From positions 620,001 through 684,000 of the forward strand of contig NC_014394.1 of assembly GCF_000145255.1 (NCBI RefSeq): a stretch of DNA of 64,000 nt, in the 5' to 3' direction. The position numbers and the translations under genes are program-made. The DNA is from Gallionella capsiferriformans ES-2. GTDB lineage: Bacteria; Pseudomonadota; Gammaproteobacteria; Burkholderiales; Gallionellaceae. Positions within the stretch are counted from its first letter, which is position 1, and the number at the start of each line of letters is the position of its first letter. The notes under the pieces were generated by a model. The model was not told the origin of the DNA. It saw only the letters and a list, made by a program, of their open reading frames with translations, and did no database searches. Shown piece after piece: positions 57,150-64,000 of the stretch.

Positions 57150-59684
57150 TTAAAGCAGTTTTTTTAACTGGTACAGTGTTTCCAGCGCTGCTTTCGGGCT
57201 CATGTCATCGGGCTGGATGTCGCGTAAAGCTGCCAGTAGCGCATGCTCTTCGGGTTCAGGGAGGTCGGGTATTGCCGCGAATAAATCACCCTGCGGACTT
57301 TGTGCGGCGCTGTTTTGTTCCAGTACGCGCAGCTGCTTTTTGGCGGTTTTGATGACTTGCGCCGGCACGCCTGCCAGTGCCGCAACCTGCAGGCCGTAAC
57401 TTTGGCTCGCCGCACCTTCATTGACCGAGTGCAAAAAGACGATGCTGTGCTGGTGCTCAATGGCACTCAGATGTACGTTGGCAAGCTGGGCGAATTCTTC
57501 TGATAAACGCGTCAGTTCGAAATAATGCGTGGCGAACAAGGTGTAGCTCTGGTTCTTGTTCAGCAGATGGCAGGCAATCGCGTAGGCCAGAGCGAGTCCA
57601 TCGAAGGTTGAGGTGCCGCGCCCGATTTCGTCCACCAGCACCAGACTCTGTGCGGTGGCGTTGTGCAGGATGTTGGCCGCCTCCGTCATTTCGACCATGA
57701 AGGTGGAGCGTCCGCTGGCCAGATCGTCCGATGAGCCGATGCGGGTGAAAATCTGGTCGATCTCGCCTAAGACCGCTTGCTGCGCCGGCACAAAACTGCC
57801 GACATGGGCCAGTAGTGCGATGATGGCGACCTGACGCATATAGGTGGATTTACCCCCCATGTTCGGGCCTGTGATGAGCAGCATGCGCCGCGCGTCAGAC
57901 AACTCGGTATCGTTGGGCGTGAAGCGCTCAACTTGCGCTTCCACGACCGGGTGGCGTCCGCCGCTGATTTGAATTGTGGAATCGCCGGTAAATTGCGGTG
58001 CGGTAAAGTGCAGCGTGCGGGCACGCTCGGCAAAGGTGGCCAAGACATCCAGTTCGGAGATCGCGCCTGAGATGCGTTGCAGTTGCGCAATGTACGGCGC
58101 TAATTGTTCCAGTAGCTGATCATAGAGAAACTTTTCGCGGGTTAGGGCGCGGTCGTTGGCGGACAGGGCCTTGTCCTCGAAGGTTTTCAGTTCTGGCGTG
58201 ATGTAGCGTTCTGCGTTCTTGAGCGTCTGGCGGCGGCGATAGTCATCTGGCACGTTGACGCTTTGCGCGACGGACACCTCGATGTAGAAACCATGCACGC
58301 GGTTGTATTCCACTTTTAAAGTAGAAATGCCGGTGCGCGCTTTTTCGCGCGCTTCCAGTGCCAGCAAAAAGTCGCCGCAATTGGTCTGTATGCCGCGCAA
58401 TTCGTCGAGTTCTGCATCGAATCCGTCGGCAATCACACCGCCTTCGCGTATCACAGAGGACGGGTCGCTGCGCAACGAAGCTTGTAGTAGCGCCGTGAGA
58501 TGGACATCCGCTTGCAGGGCATCGCTTAGCGCATTAACCCGCGTTGAATCGCAGGCGTTTAACGTTGTGTGCAGTTGCGGTAGCGCGGTGAGTGTATCAC
58601 GCAGGCCGGACAGATCGCGCGGGCGGGCCGATTTCAAAGCGATGCGTGCGGTGATGCGCTCGACATCGACACAGGGCTTTAAGTGCGTCTGTACAGCATC
58701 CGACAGCTCGGTCAGTTTATCGACCGCATCGAGGCGCGCGCGCAAAATATCGCGGTCGCGCAGCGGATGGTGCAGCCAGTGCGACAGTAGCCGGCTGCCC
58801 ATGTTGGTCGAACACGTGTCGAGCAAGGAGAGCAGTGTGGGCGCTGCCTCGCCCCGCAAGGTCTGGGTGATTTCCAGATTGCGCCTTGTCGCGGCATCCA
58901 TGCGCACGTAGTGATCGGCGCTGTAGACTCGCAAGCTACTGACGTGATCCATCGTCTGGCCTTGGGTAAGACGGATATACCCCAACAGGGCGCCGGCAGC
59001 TTCAAGGCCTGCGGTGTACTCATCGCAGCCGAATCCTGCCAGATCCAGCGTGGCAAATTGCTGACACAGCGTGCGGCGTGCGGTGTCGAGTTCGAAATGC
59101 CACGAGGGCAACTGCCGGCAAGATGCGGCAGGGAGCAGATTTGAATTCTCGGCTTGCAGGATTTCCGAAGGTTGCAGGCGTTCGAGTTCGGCGGGCAGAT
59201 TGTCAATCGCCGTCTCGCAGACATAAAAGTGTCCCGAGGCCAAATTCATCCAGGCCATTCCCAACAGGCCGTTCCGCTGGTGCAGGCTTAGCAGCAGGTT
59301 GTCGCGTTTTTCGTCGAGCAGCGCCGAATCGGTCAGGGTGCCAGGGGTGACGATGCGCATGACTTTGCGCTCGACAGGTCCCTTGCTGGTGGCAGGATCC
59401 CCCACCTGCTCGCATATCGCGACCGACAGCCCCAGCTTGACCAGTCGCGCCAGATATTGTTCGGCTGCGTGATAGGGAATGCCGCACATCTTGATCGGCA
59501 CGCCGTTTGAGGAGCCGCGATGCGTCAGCGTGATATCGAGCAGCTTTGCGGCGCGCTCGGCATCTTCGAAAAACATCTCATAAAAATCGCCCATCCGGTA
59601 AAACAGGAGTCCGTCCGGGTGTTCGGCCTTGATGCGCAAAAACTGCTGCATCATCGGCGTGTGATTGGCTTTGTTGTTTTCCAT
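57150..59684 (-). CDS. mutS: DNA mismatch repair protein MutS
   Basis: 844 residues, near the E. coli length of 853. The mismatch-recognition motif [11 protein letters not shown] is at about 33-43 (F35 and E37 of the Phe-X-Glu), and Walker [14 protein letters not shown] at about 609-621 with the ATPase motifs following. The full-length C-terminus is present. Followed upstream on the same strand by the hemerythrin-GGDEF gene (13 bp gap). Confidence 0.97.
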   Translation of the reverse strand: MENNKANHTPMMQQFLRIKAEHPDGLLFYRMGDFYEMFFEDAERAAKLLDITLTHRGSSNGVPIKMCGIPYHAAEQYLARLVKLGLSVAICEQVGDPATSKGPVERKVMRIVTPGTLTDSALLDEKRDNLLLSLHQRNGLLGMAWMNLASGHFYVCETAIDNLPAELERLQPSEILQAENSNLLPAASCRQLPSWHFELDTARRTLCQQFATLDLAGFGCDEYTAGLEAAGALLGYIRLTQGQTMDHVSSLRVYSADHYVRMDAATRRNLEITQTLRGEAAPTLLSLLDTCSTNMGSRLLSHWLHHPLRDRDILRARLDAVDKLTELSDAVQTHLKPCVDVERITARIALKSARPRDLSGLRDTLTALPQLHTTLNACDSTRVNALSDALQADVHLTALLQASLRSDPSSVIREGGVIADGFDAELDELRGIQTNCGDFLLALEAREKARTGISTLKVEYNRVHGFYIEVSVAQSVNVPDDYRRRQTLKNAERYITPELKTFEDKALSANDRALTREKFLYDQLLEQLAPYIAQLQRISGAISELDVLATFAERARTLHFTAPQFTGDSTIQISGGRHPVVEAQVERFTPNDTELSDARRMLLITGPNMGGKSTYMRQVAIIALLAHVGSFVPAQQAVLGEIDQIFTRIGSSDDLASGRSTFMVEMTEAANILHNATAQSLVLVDEIGRGTSTFDGLALAYAIACHLLNKNQSYTLFATHYFELTRLSEEFAQLANVHLSAIEHQHSIVFLHSVNEGAASQSYGLQVAALAGVPAQVIKTAKKQLRVLEQNSAAQSPQGDLFAAIPDLPEPEEHALLAALRDIQPDDMSPKAALETLYQLKKLL

Positions 59685-59697
59685 GGGCAGGATACGG

Positions 59698-61173
59698 TTA
59701 ATTCTCTTTGGTAATGTCGTAGAGCTGGTATCTGGATTTTCCTAGATTTTTTGCCTGATACATCGCGGAGTCGGCATGTGCCAGCAGCATTGCTGCCTCG
59801 CCTTTGTCATGCGGGAACTGGGTAACGCCGATGCTGCCGGTGACGAACACGTTCTGCTCCCTGATGCCGATCGGCAGGCAAATCTCTTGGAGTATCCTCA
59901 CCAGCAGTTCTTCAAAATCATCCGGTTTGTGCAGATCGTTGAGCAGGATGACGAATTCGTCACCGCCTACTCGGGAGACTGTGTCATTCAGGCGCAGGTG
60001 GCTTTGCAGGCGTTTGGAAATTTCGCGCAACACCAGATCGCCCGCCGTATGGCCGAGGGTGTCGTTGACGGGTTTAAAATTATCCAGATCCAGATAGCAC
60101 ACCGCCAGAAAACTGCCGGTGCGTTCTGCATGGGCCATCGCAAGTTCCATGCGATCTGCGAGCAGCAGCCGGTTGGGCAGTCCGGTCAGCGCATCGTGAT
60201 TGGCCATATGTTGCAGTTCTTGCCATTGTCCTGACAGGCGTGAGAAATTAGAAAAAATCCCGACGTAATTGCAAATGGCGCCATTCTCTTCTTTGATAGT
60301 TGAGAGTGTCAGCCAGTCTGTATAGGTTTCTCCCGAATTTGACCGGCTCTTGATTTCGCCGCTCCAGTGCCCTTCCTCTGCAAGTTTTTCCATGATGTTG
60401 GCGAAAACCAGATCATCATCGAGCCCGGATTTTAGTAAGCGCAGGTTTTTTCCGATCAAAGCATCGAGGGGCTGCTGGGTGATTTGCTGGAAAGCCGGAT
60501 TGGCATCGATAATATTTGCGCAATGATCGGTAATGCAAATTGCTTCCAGCGTATTTTCGATGGCGTTGGCGGCAAGGCGCAGTTTCGCCTCGGCTTTTTG
60601 GCGGTCGATTACTTCTTTGATCAGCTCCAGCGTGCGGCTGGAGAGCGTGTCGTACATCGAGAGCACCGTCTCAATCAGGACTTTCATCGAGCCGCTCATA
60701 TCGGCTGAGGCCTGTAACTTGGCGTCTGTGAGTGTCATGCCTGCTTGCAGTCCGAGGGCTACTTTGGACATGTGTTTGTCGGACTCCAGAATGTGAAAAG
60801 CCAGCCAATGTGTCAGGAATGACAGAATATCTTTGAGCGTTTCATTGACGGTGGCATTCTCTTTTTTGCTTTTCAGTTCGAGCAAGTCGGTGACAAACCG
60901 GTTGTGTGAGTGCTGGTGTTCGACTTCCCACTCATCGTCTGCGAGATGTGCATGCCAGACGGCCTCTTCGGTTTTGAAATGGTAAACAGCGTAGTCGGCA
61001 AGTTCGCTGAAAATGCGATCCAGTTCTGCCGTGTCTGACTGGTAAGCAAGTCCGCACGCGAGCAGGTTGATCAGATGGATGAGTCTTTTGTGCTGTTCAT
61101 CGATCAACGGGATGCCGGTGGAAAAATTATCGTTCCAAGGGAAAACTTCAATCGATTCATTCATCAGATTCAT
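59698..61173 (-). CDS. Hemerythrin-PAS-GGDEF diguanylate cyclase
   Basis: 491 residues, no membrane helices. Bacteriohemerythrin domain (1-135) with a complete set of iron ligands: H28, H65, E69, H86, H90, H127, D132. A PAS domain (about 205-315, [23 protein letters not shown]) follows, then GGDEF (about 325-490). The active motif GGDEF is intact, and the inhibitory I-site RLND sits nine residues before it, so product inhibition is expected. The diiron site would bind O2 or sense iron/redox and set c-di-GMP synthesis. Operon-like with mutS, 13 bp upstream of its start. Confidence 0.92.
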   Translation of the reverse strand: MNLMNESIEVFPWNDNFSTGIPLIDEQHKRLIHLINLLACGLAYQSDTAELDRIFSELADYAVYHFKTEEAVWHAHLADDEWEVEHQHSHNRFVTDLLELKSKKENATVNETLKDILSFLTHWLAFHILESDKHMSKVALGLQAGMTLTDAKLQASADMSGSMKVLIETVLSMYDTLSSRTLELIKEVIDRQKAEAKLRLAANAIENTLEAICITDHCANIIDANPAFQQITQQPLDALIGKNLRLLKSGLDDDLVFANIMEKLAEEGHWSGEIKSRSNSGETYTDWLTLSTIKEENGAICNYVGIFSNFSRLSGQWQELQHMANHDALTGLPNRLLLADRMELAMAHAERTGSFLAVCYLDLDNFKPVNDTLGHTAGDLVLREISKRLQSHLRLNDTVSRVGGDEFVILLNDLHKPDDFEELLVRILQEICLPIGIREQNVFVTGSIGVTQFPHDKGEAAMLLAHADSAMYQAKNLGKSRYQLYDITKEN

Positions 61174-61263
61174 AATTCTGCCTAACGGGTCGGATTTGCT
61201 TTAAATTTTAGTCTAATTTATTGAATTTAAAGTAAACTTTTTGCCTGTGTAAAACCTGAGGTG

Positions 61264-61292
61264 AAAACGCATCCGACCTTGCGGCCGGATGC
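61264..61292 (-). terminator. Terminator after suhB
   Basis: On the minus strand GCATCCG pairs with CGGATGC around a ten-base loop, followed by GTTTT. It is seven bases after the suhB stop. Moderate strength. Confidence 0.65.
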
Positions 61293-61298
61293 AGGTGT

Positions 61299-62093
61299 TT
61301 ATTTGAGCGCGTCGCTCAGGTGCGGCGCGATGATTTCGAGCAGTTTAGGATGGATTTCCGCATTGCCCGCGCAGATGTGTCCGGTCTTGAGGAAGGTGTC
61401 ACCCCCTGACAGATCGCTGACCATGCCGCCTGCTTCAGTAATTAGCAGGGTGCCGGCGGCGATGTCCCAGACTTTTAAGCCGGTTTCAAAGAAGCCGTCG
61501 TAACGACCCGCTGCCATCCAGGCTAAATCAAGCGCGGCAGAACCCGGGCGACGCAGGCCGGAAGTCTGTTGCATCAGGTCGCGGAAGATGCCGATGTAGG
61601 CATCCATGTGTTCGAAATTGGTGTAGGGAAAACCGGTTCCTATCAGTGCGTCCGCCATGTGGATGCGTTTGGATACGCGCAGGCGCTTGTCGTTGAGAAA
61701 GGCGCCGCGTCCGCGGGTGGCTGTGAACAGCTCGTTTTTGGTTGGGTCGTAAATGACTGCCTGAGTGATGATGCCCTTATGCTGCAAAGCAATTGAGACG
61801 GAAAATTGCGGGAAACCGTGCAGGAAATTGGTGGTGCCGTCCAACGGATCGATAATCCAGACGAAGTCGGACTCGCCGTGAGCGCCGCTCTCTTCTGCTA
61901 GAATCGCATGGTCGGGATAGGCATCCAGCAGTGTCTGGATGATGGTTTGCTCGGCGGCGCGATCGACTTCACTGACGAAATCCGCATGGGATTTTTTGGT
62001 AATGGTCAGGTGATCGATCTTGTCGGTGCTGCGGTGTATCAGGTTGCCGGCGCGACGTGCGGCCTTCACCGCGATGTTGAGCATGGGATGCAT
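61299..62093 (-). CDS. suhB: Inositol-1-monophosphatase family protein
   Basis: 264 residues from ATG 62093; the earlier ATG adds residues not found in the family. Li+-sensitive Mg phosphatase motifs EESG (about 68-71), [22 protein letters not shown] (about 85-106), and [15 protein letters not shown] (about 219-233). SuhB in enterobacteria also binds the NusG/rRNA antitermination complex. Divergent from trmJ. Confidence 0.94.
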   Translation of the reverse strand: MHPMLNIAVKAARRAGNLIHRSTDKIDHLTITKKSHADFVSEVDRAAEQTIIQTLLDAYPDHAILAEESGAHGESDFVWIIDPLDGTTNFLHGFPQFSVSIALQHKGIITQAVIYDPTKNELFTATRGRGAFLNDKRLRVSKRIHMADALIGTGFPYTNFEHMDAYIGIFRDLMQQTSGLRRPGSAALDLAWMAAGRYDGFFETGLKVWDIAAGTLLITEAGGMVSDLSGGDTFLKTGHICAGNAEIHPKLLEIIAPHLSDALK

Positions 62094-62220
62094 ATTTACG
62101 ACCTTTTTGATGAAATTGCCTTGCGCATACGGCCCGGTTTCGGGCAACTTTTGCGGCGTGGCGGTTTTCGAGTTTAATGAGCGGTAGAATCCAGTACCGT
62201 ATTCTAGTTGGAATTGAGCT

Positions 62221-62982
62221 TTGTATAAACAAAATCATTTAAGTAATATCCGGGTCGTCTTAAGTCACACCACGCATCCGGGCAATATTGGCGCTGCGGC
62301 GCGCGCGATGAAGGCGATGGGGCTGAGCCGTCTTTATCTGATTAATCCGCGTCACTTCCCCGATCCGCAGGCCTCGGCCATGGCGGCGGGTGCGGATGAC
62401 GTGCTGCAAAATGCGGTGGTGTGCGCCTCGATCGATGAGGCGTTAGACGGGGTGGTGCTGACTGTGGGAATGACGGCAAGGCAGCGTGATATCTCAAACG
62501 AGGTGAGCGTGCCGCGCGAGGCGATGCCGCAGGTGGTGCAGCAGGCCCAAACGCTGCAGGTGGCTTTGTTGTTTGGTACCGAGATGTCGGGGTTGACTAA
62601 TGAAGAGGCCAGCCGCGCCCAGATGCTGGTGAATATTCCGGCCAATCCTGAATTTTCTTCGCTTAATCTGGCCGCGGCAGTGCAGGTGATTTCCTACGAA
62701 CTATCGGTTGCGGCGCAAAACTATCAGCCCGTCGAGCAGTCCTTGCAGCCAGCCGCCCATCAGCAGGTCGAAGGCTTTATGAGTCACCTTGAAAAAACGC
62801 TGCACGAAATCGGATTTTTCACCACGCAGAATCCGGCGCGCATGATGCAGAGGCTGCGTCGTTTGTATGCCAGAGCGAGGCCGGAAGCCGATGAAATCAA
62901 CATTCTGCGCGGCATATTGAGCGTGACAACCGAGTACAATGGCCGCCTCAAGGCACGTTACCAGCAAGAGAAAGATGTTTAG
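62221..62982 (+). CDS. trmJ: tRNA (cytidine/uridine-2'-O-)-methyltransferase TrmJ
   Basis: 253 residues with a TTG start; no alternative ATG keeps the N-terminal family motif. SPOUT-class enzyme methylating position 32 of tRNAs. [27 protein letters not shown] is the opening signature; [14 protein letters not shown] and the [20 protein letters not shown] knot follow. The stop overlaps cysE (TAGTG). Confidence 0.93.
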   Translation: MYKQNHLSNIRVVLSHTTHPGNIGAAARAMKAMGLSRLYLINPRHFPDPQASAMAAGADDVLQNAVVCASIDEALDGVVLTVGMTARQRDISNEVSVPREAMPQVVQQAQTLQVALLFGTEMSGLTNEEASRAQMLVNIPANPEFSSLNLAAAVQVISYELSVAAQNYQPVEQSLQPAAHQQVEGFMSHLEKTLHEIGFFTTQNPARMMQRLRRLYARARPEADEINILRGILSVTTEYNGRLKARYQQEKDV

Positions 62983-63713
62983 TGTTTAAAAATATCAGAG
63001 AAGATATTCGCAGCGTATTCGACCGTGACCCGGCTGCGCGCACCACGTTCGAGGTGTTGACCTGCTATCCCGGTTTGCATGCGCGCGTGCTCCATCGTCT
63101 GGCTAATATCCTGTGGCATGCCAATTTAAAATGGCCGGCGCGTTTTTTGTCCTATTTAACGCGCGGACTGACCGGCATCGAGATTCATCCGGGTGCAACG
63201 ATAGGCCGGCGTTTTTTCATTGATCACGGCATGGGGGTTGTGATCGGTGAGACCGCCGAAATCGGCGATGACGTGACGCTGTATCACGGCGTGACGCTGG
63301 GTGGTACCTCGTGGCGGCACGGCAAACGGCATCCGACGCTGGGCGATGGGGTAGTAGTCGGTGCGGGTGCGAAAATACTCGGGCCGATCACGGTGGGCGC
63401 AGGTGCCAAGATCGGATCGAATGCGGTGGTGGTCAAAGACGTTCCTGCAGGGGCGACGGCTGCCGGTATTCCGGCGCGGATACTCGACGAGGAGAAGAAA
63501 AAAACGGCCGGATTCGACGCCTACGGTATCGGCAATGATCAGAACGATCCTTTATCGAAAGCGATACACGGGCTGCTGGGGCATAGTGTAACGGTTGATC
63601 AGCGCATTGATTTTATCTTGCAGCAGCTCGAGAAGATGGGTGTTTGCGTTGAAGAAGAGCGCGCGACCGCGGATAAATTTGACCCTAATCATCTGAATAA
63701 GATAGTTGATTAA
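62982..63713 (+). CDS. cysE: Serine O-acetyltransferase
   Basis: 243 residues with a GTG start inside the trmJ stop. Hexapeptide left-handed beta-helix: [27 protein letters not shown] (about 77-103) carries the active histidines. It supplies O-acetylserine to CysK. The C-terminal tail is longer than in minimal types (ends HLNKIVD). trmJ-cysE-iscR is a conserved order that links cysteine supply to Fe-S assembly. Confidence 0.95.
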   Translation: MFKNIREDIRSVFDRDPAARTTFEVLTCYPGLHARVLHRLANILWHANLKWPARFLSYLTRGLTGIEIHPGATIGRRFFIDHGMGVVIGETAEIGDDVTLYHGVTLGGTSWRHGKRHPTLGDGVVVGAGAKILGPITVGAGAKIGSNAVVVKDVPAGATAAGIPARILDEEKKKTAGFDAYGIGNDQNDPLSKAIHGLLGHSVTVDQRIDFILQQLEKMGVCVEEERATADKFDPNHLNKIVD

Positions 63714-63726
63714 AATATTCGGGTAT

Positions 63727-63758
63727 TATACTATTCTCTCTACTTGAGAACTGAGAAT
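63727..63758 (+). promoter_or_regulatory. Possible iscR promoter and IscR operator
   Basis: -10 TATACT (63727-63732) with TTGATT 15 bp upstream, a short spacer. ATTCTC (63733-63738) and GAGAAT (63753-63758) form a 26-bp-wide inverted repeat over the likely start point, placed as an autorepression site would be. Similarity to the known type 1 IscR motif is only partial. Confidence 0.4.
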
Positions 63759-63771
63759 TACTGGAGATAAC

Positions 63772-64000
63772 ATGCGATTGACTACCAAAGGGCGTTTTGC
63801 GGTAACTGCAATGGTTGATTTGGCGATGAACGGCGGACGAGGCCCTGTAACATTGGCATCTATCAGCGAACGGCAGAAAATTTCGCTATCTTATCTTGAG
63901 CAGTTGTTTGGCAAGTTGCGCCGTAGCAATCTGGTTGAAAGTGTGCGCGGCCCGGGGGGTGGTTATTACCTTGCCAAAACAGCGACAAAAATTAAGATTG
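63772..64000 (+). CDS. iscR: Rrf2-family Fe-S regulator IscR (partial, 5' part)
   Basis: The first 76 codons are visible; the rest lies beyond the window. [20 protein letters not shown] starts the Rrf2 winged helix, and [31 protein letters not shown] contains the recognition helix and wing. The Fe-S cysteines lie beyond the cut, so IscR versus another Rrf2 protein is judged from the start motif and the cysE neighbour. TGGAG precedes the ATG. Confidence 0.9.
   Translation, partial: MRLTTKGRFAVTAMVDLAMNGGRGPVTLASISERQKISLSYLEQLFGKLRRSNLVESVRGPGGGYYLAKTATKIKI

Overview
The window is ordinary-looking chromosome from a Gram-negative bacterium of the Betaproteobacteria. The best fit is Nitrosomonadales, probably close to Gallionellaceae, but that placement is inference without a database search. 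The evidence is the rpsM-rpsK-rpsD-rpoA-rplQ operon, an EF-P carrying the arginine (R32) used by the EarP rhamnosylation system, the earP-efp pair, LplT, LolA-free house-keeping order typical of this group, and cysE-iscR at the right edge. Nearly every base is in compact house-keeping operons. No rRNA, CRISPR, IS element or prophage was seen.

Layout. 1-3000: end of the spc operon (rpmJ) and the complete alpha operon. 3100-7800: cysK, ychF, birA, coaX and a SPOR protein, then a tRNA-Met with its own promoter and terminator. 7960-9400: an accessory pocket with a dead HsdR C-terminus and two paralogous 31-residue membrane proteins. 9400-13700: chemoreceptor, then miaB-ybeY-corC. 13700-19900 (minus): CPA-type antiporter and a pflB-pflA-OFA transporter operon. 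20100-22800: perM, hda, a HAD phosphatase, a small orphan. 22800-26200: mfd. 26400-30000: ispD-ispF-tsaB, rimI-uracil-DNA glycosylase. 30000-31200: lplT. 31300-36700: alr, a PilZ protein and the methylthioadenosine salvage genes mtnP-apt-mtnA-class II aldolase. 36700-39200: a toxin-antitoxin pair lodged between a 5' stub of earP and the complete earP, then efp. 39300-44700: glgC, arfB, uvrA, yebC-like. 44900-49100: HDOD protein, YajR-like MFS, CDF exporter, small membrane protein. 49300-51700: SOS cassette lexA2-umuD-umuC. 51800-55700: a 1290-residue coiled-coil/nucleotide-cyclase/AsmA-like fusion. 55700-64000: glycosyltransferase-like gene, mutS, hemerythrin-GGDEF protein, suhB, trmJ, cysE, iscR (cut by the window end).

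How things connect. MTA salvage (MtnP releases adenine, Apt recycles it, MtnA isomerises MTR-1-P, the FucA-like aldolase can cleave it) looks like the DHAP-shunt form and not the classical MtnBCD route. EarP modifies EF-P at R32. PilZ and GGDEF proteins point to c-di-GMP signalling, and the hemerythrin input suggests sensing of O2 or iron. PFL with an OFA exporter points to fermentative pyruvate use under anoxia.

Most notable signals: (1) the cyclase-AsmA fusion, which has a ten-cytosine tract just before its only membrane segment, where slippage in either direction would detach the cyclase from the periplasmic part; (2) a LexA2-type autoregulated mutagenesis cassette with two operators 25 bp apart in its promoter; (3) the pair of 31-residue membrane proteins; (4) the earP stub/toxin-antitoxin/earP arrangement; (5) a 25-codon leader ORF with a strong ribosome-binding site that overlaps the birA start.
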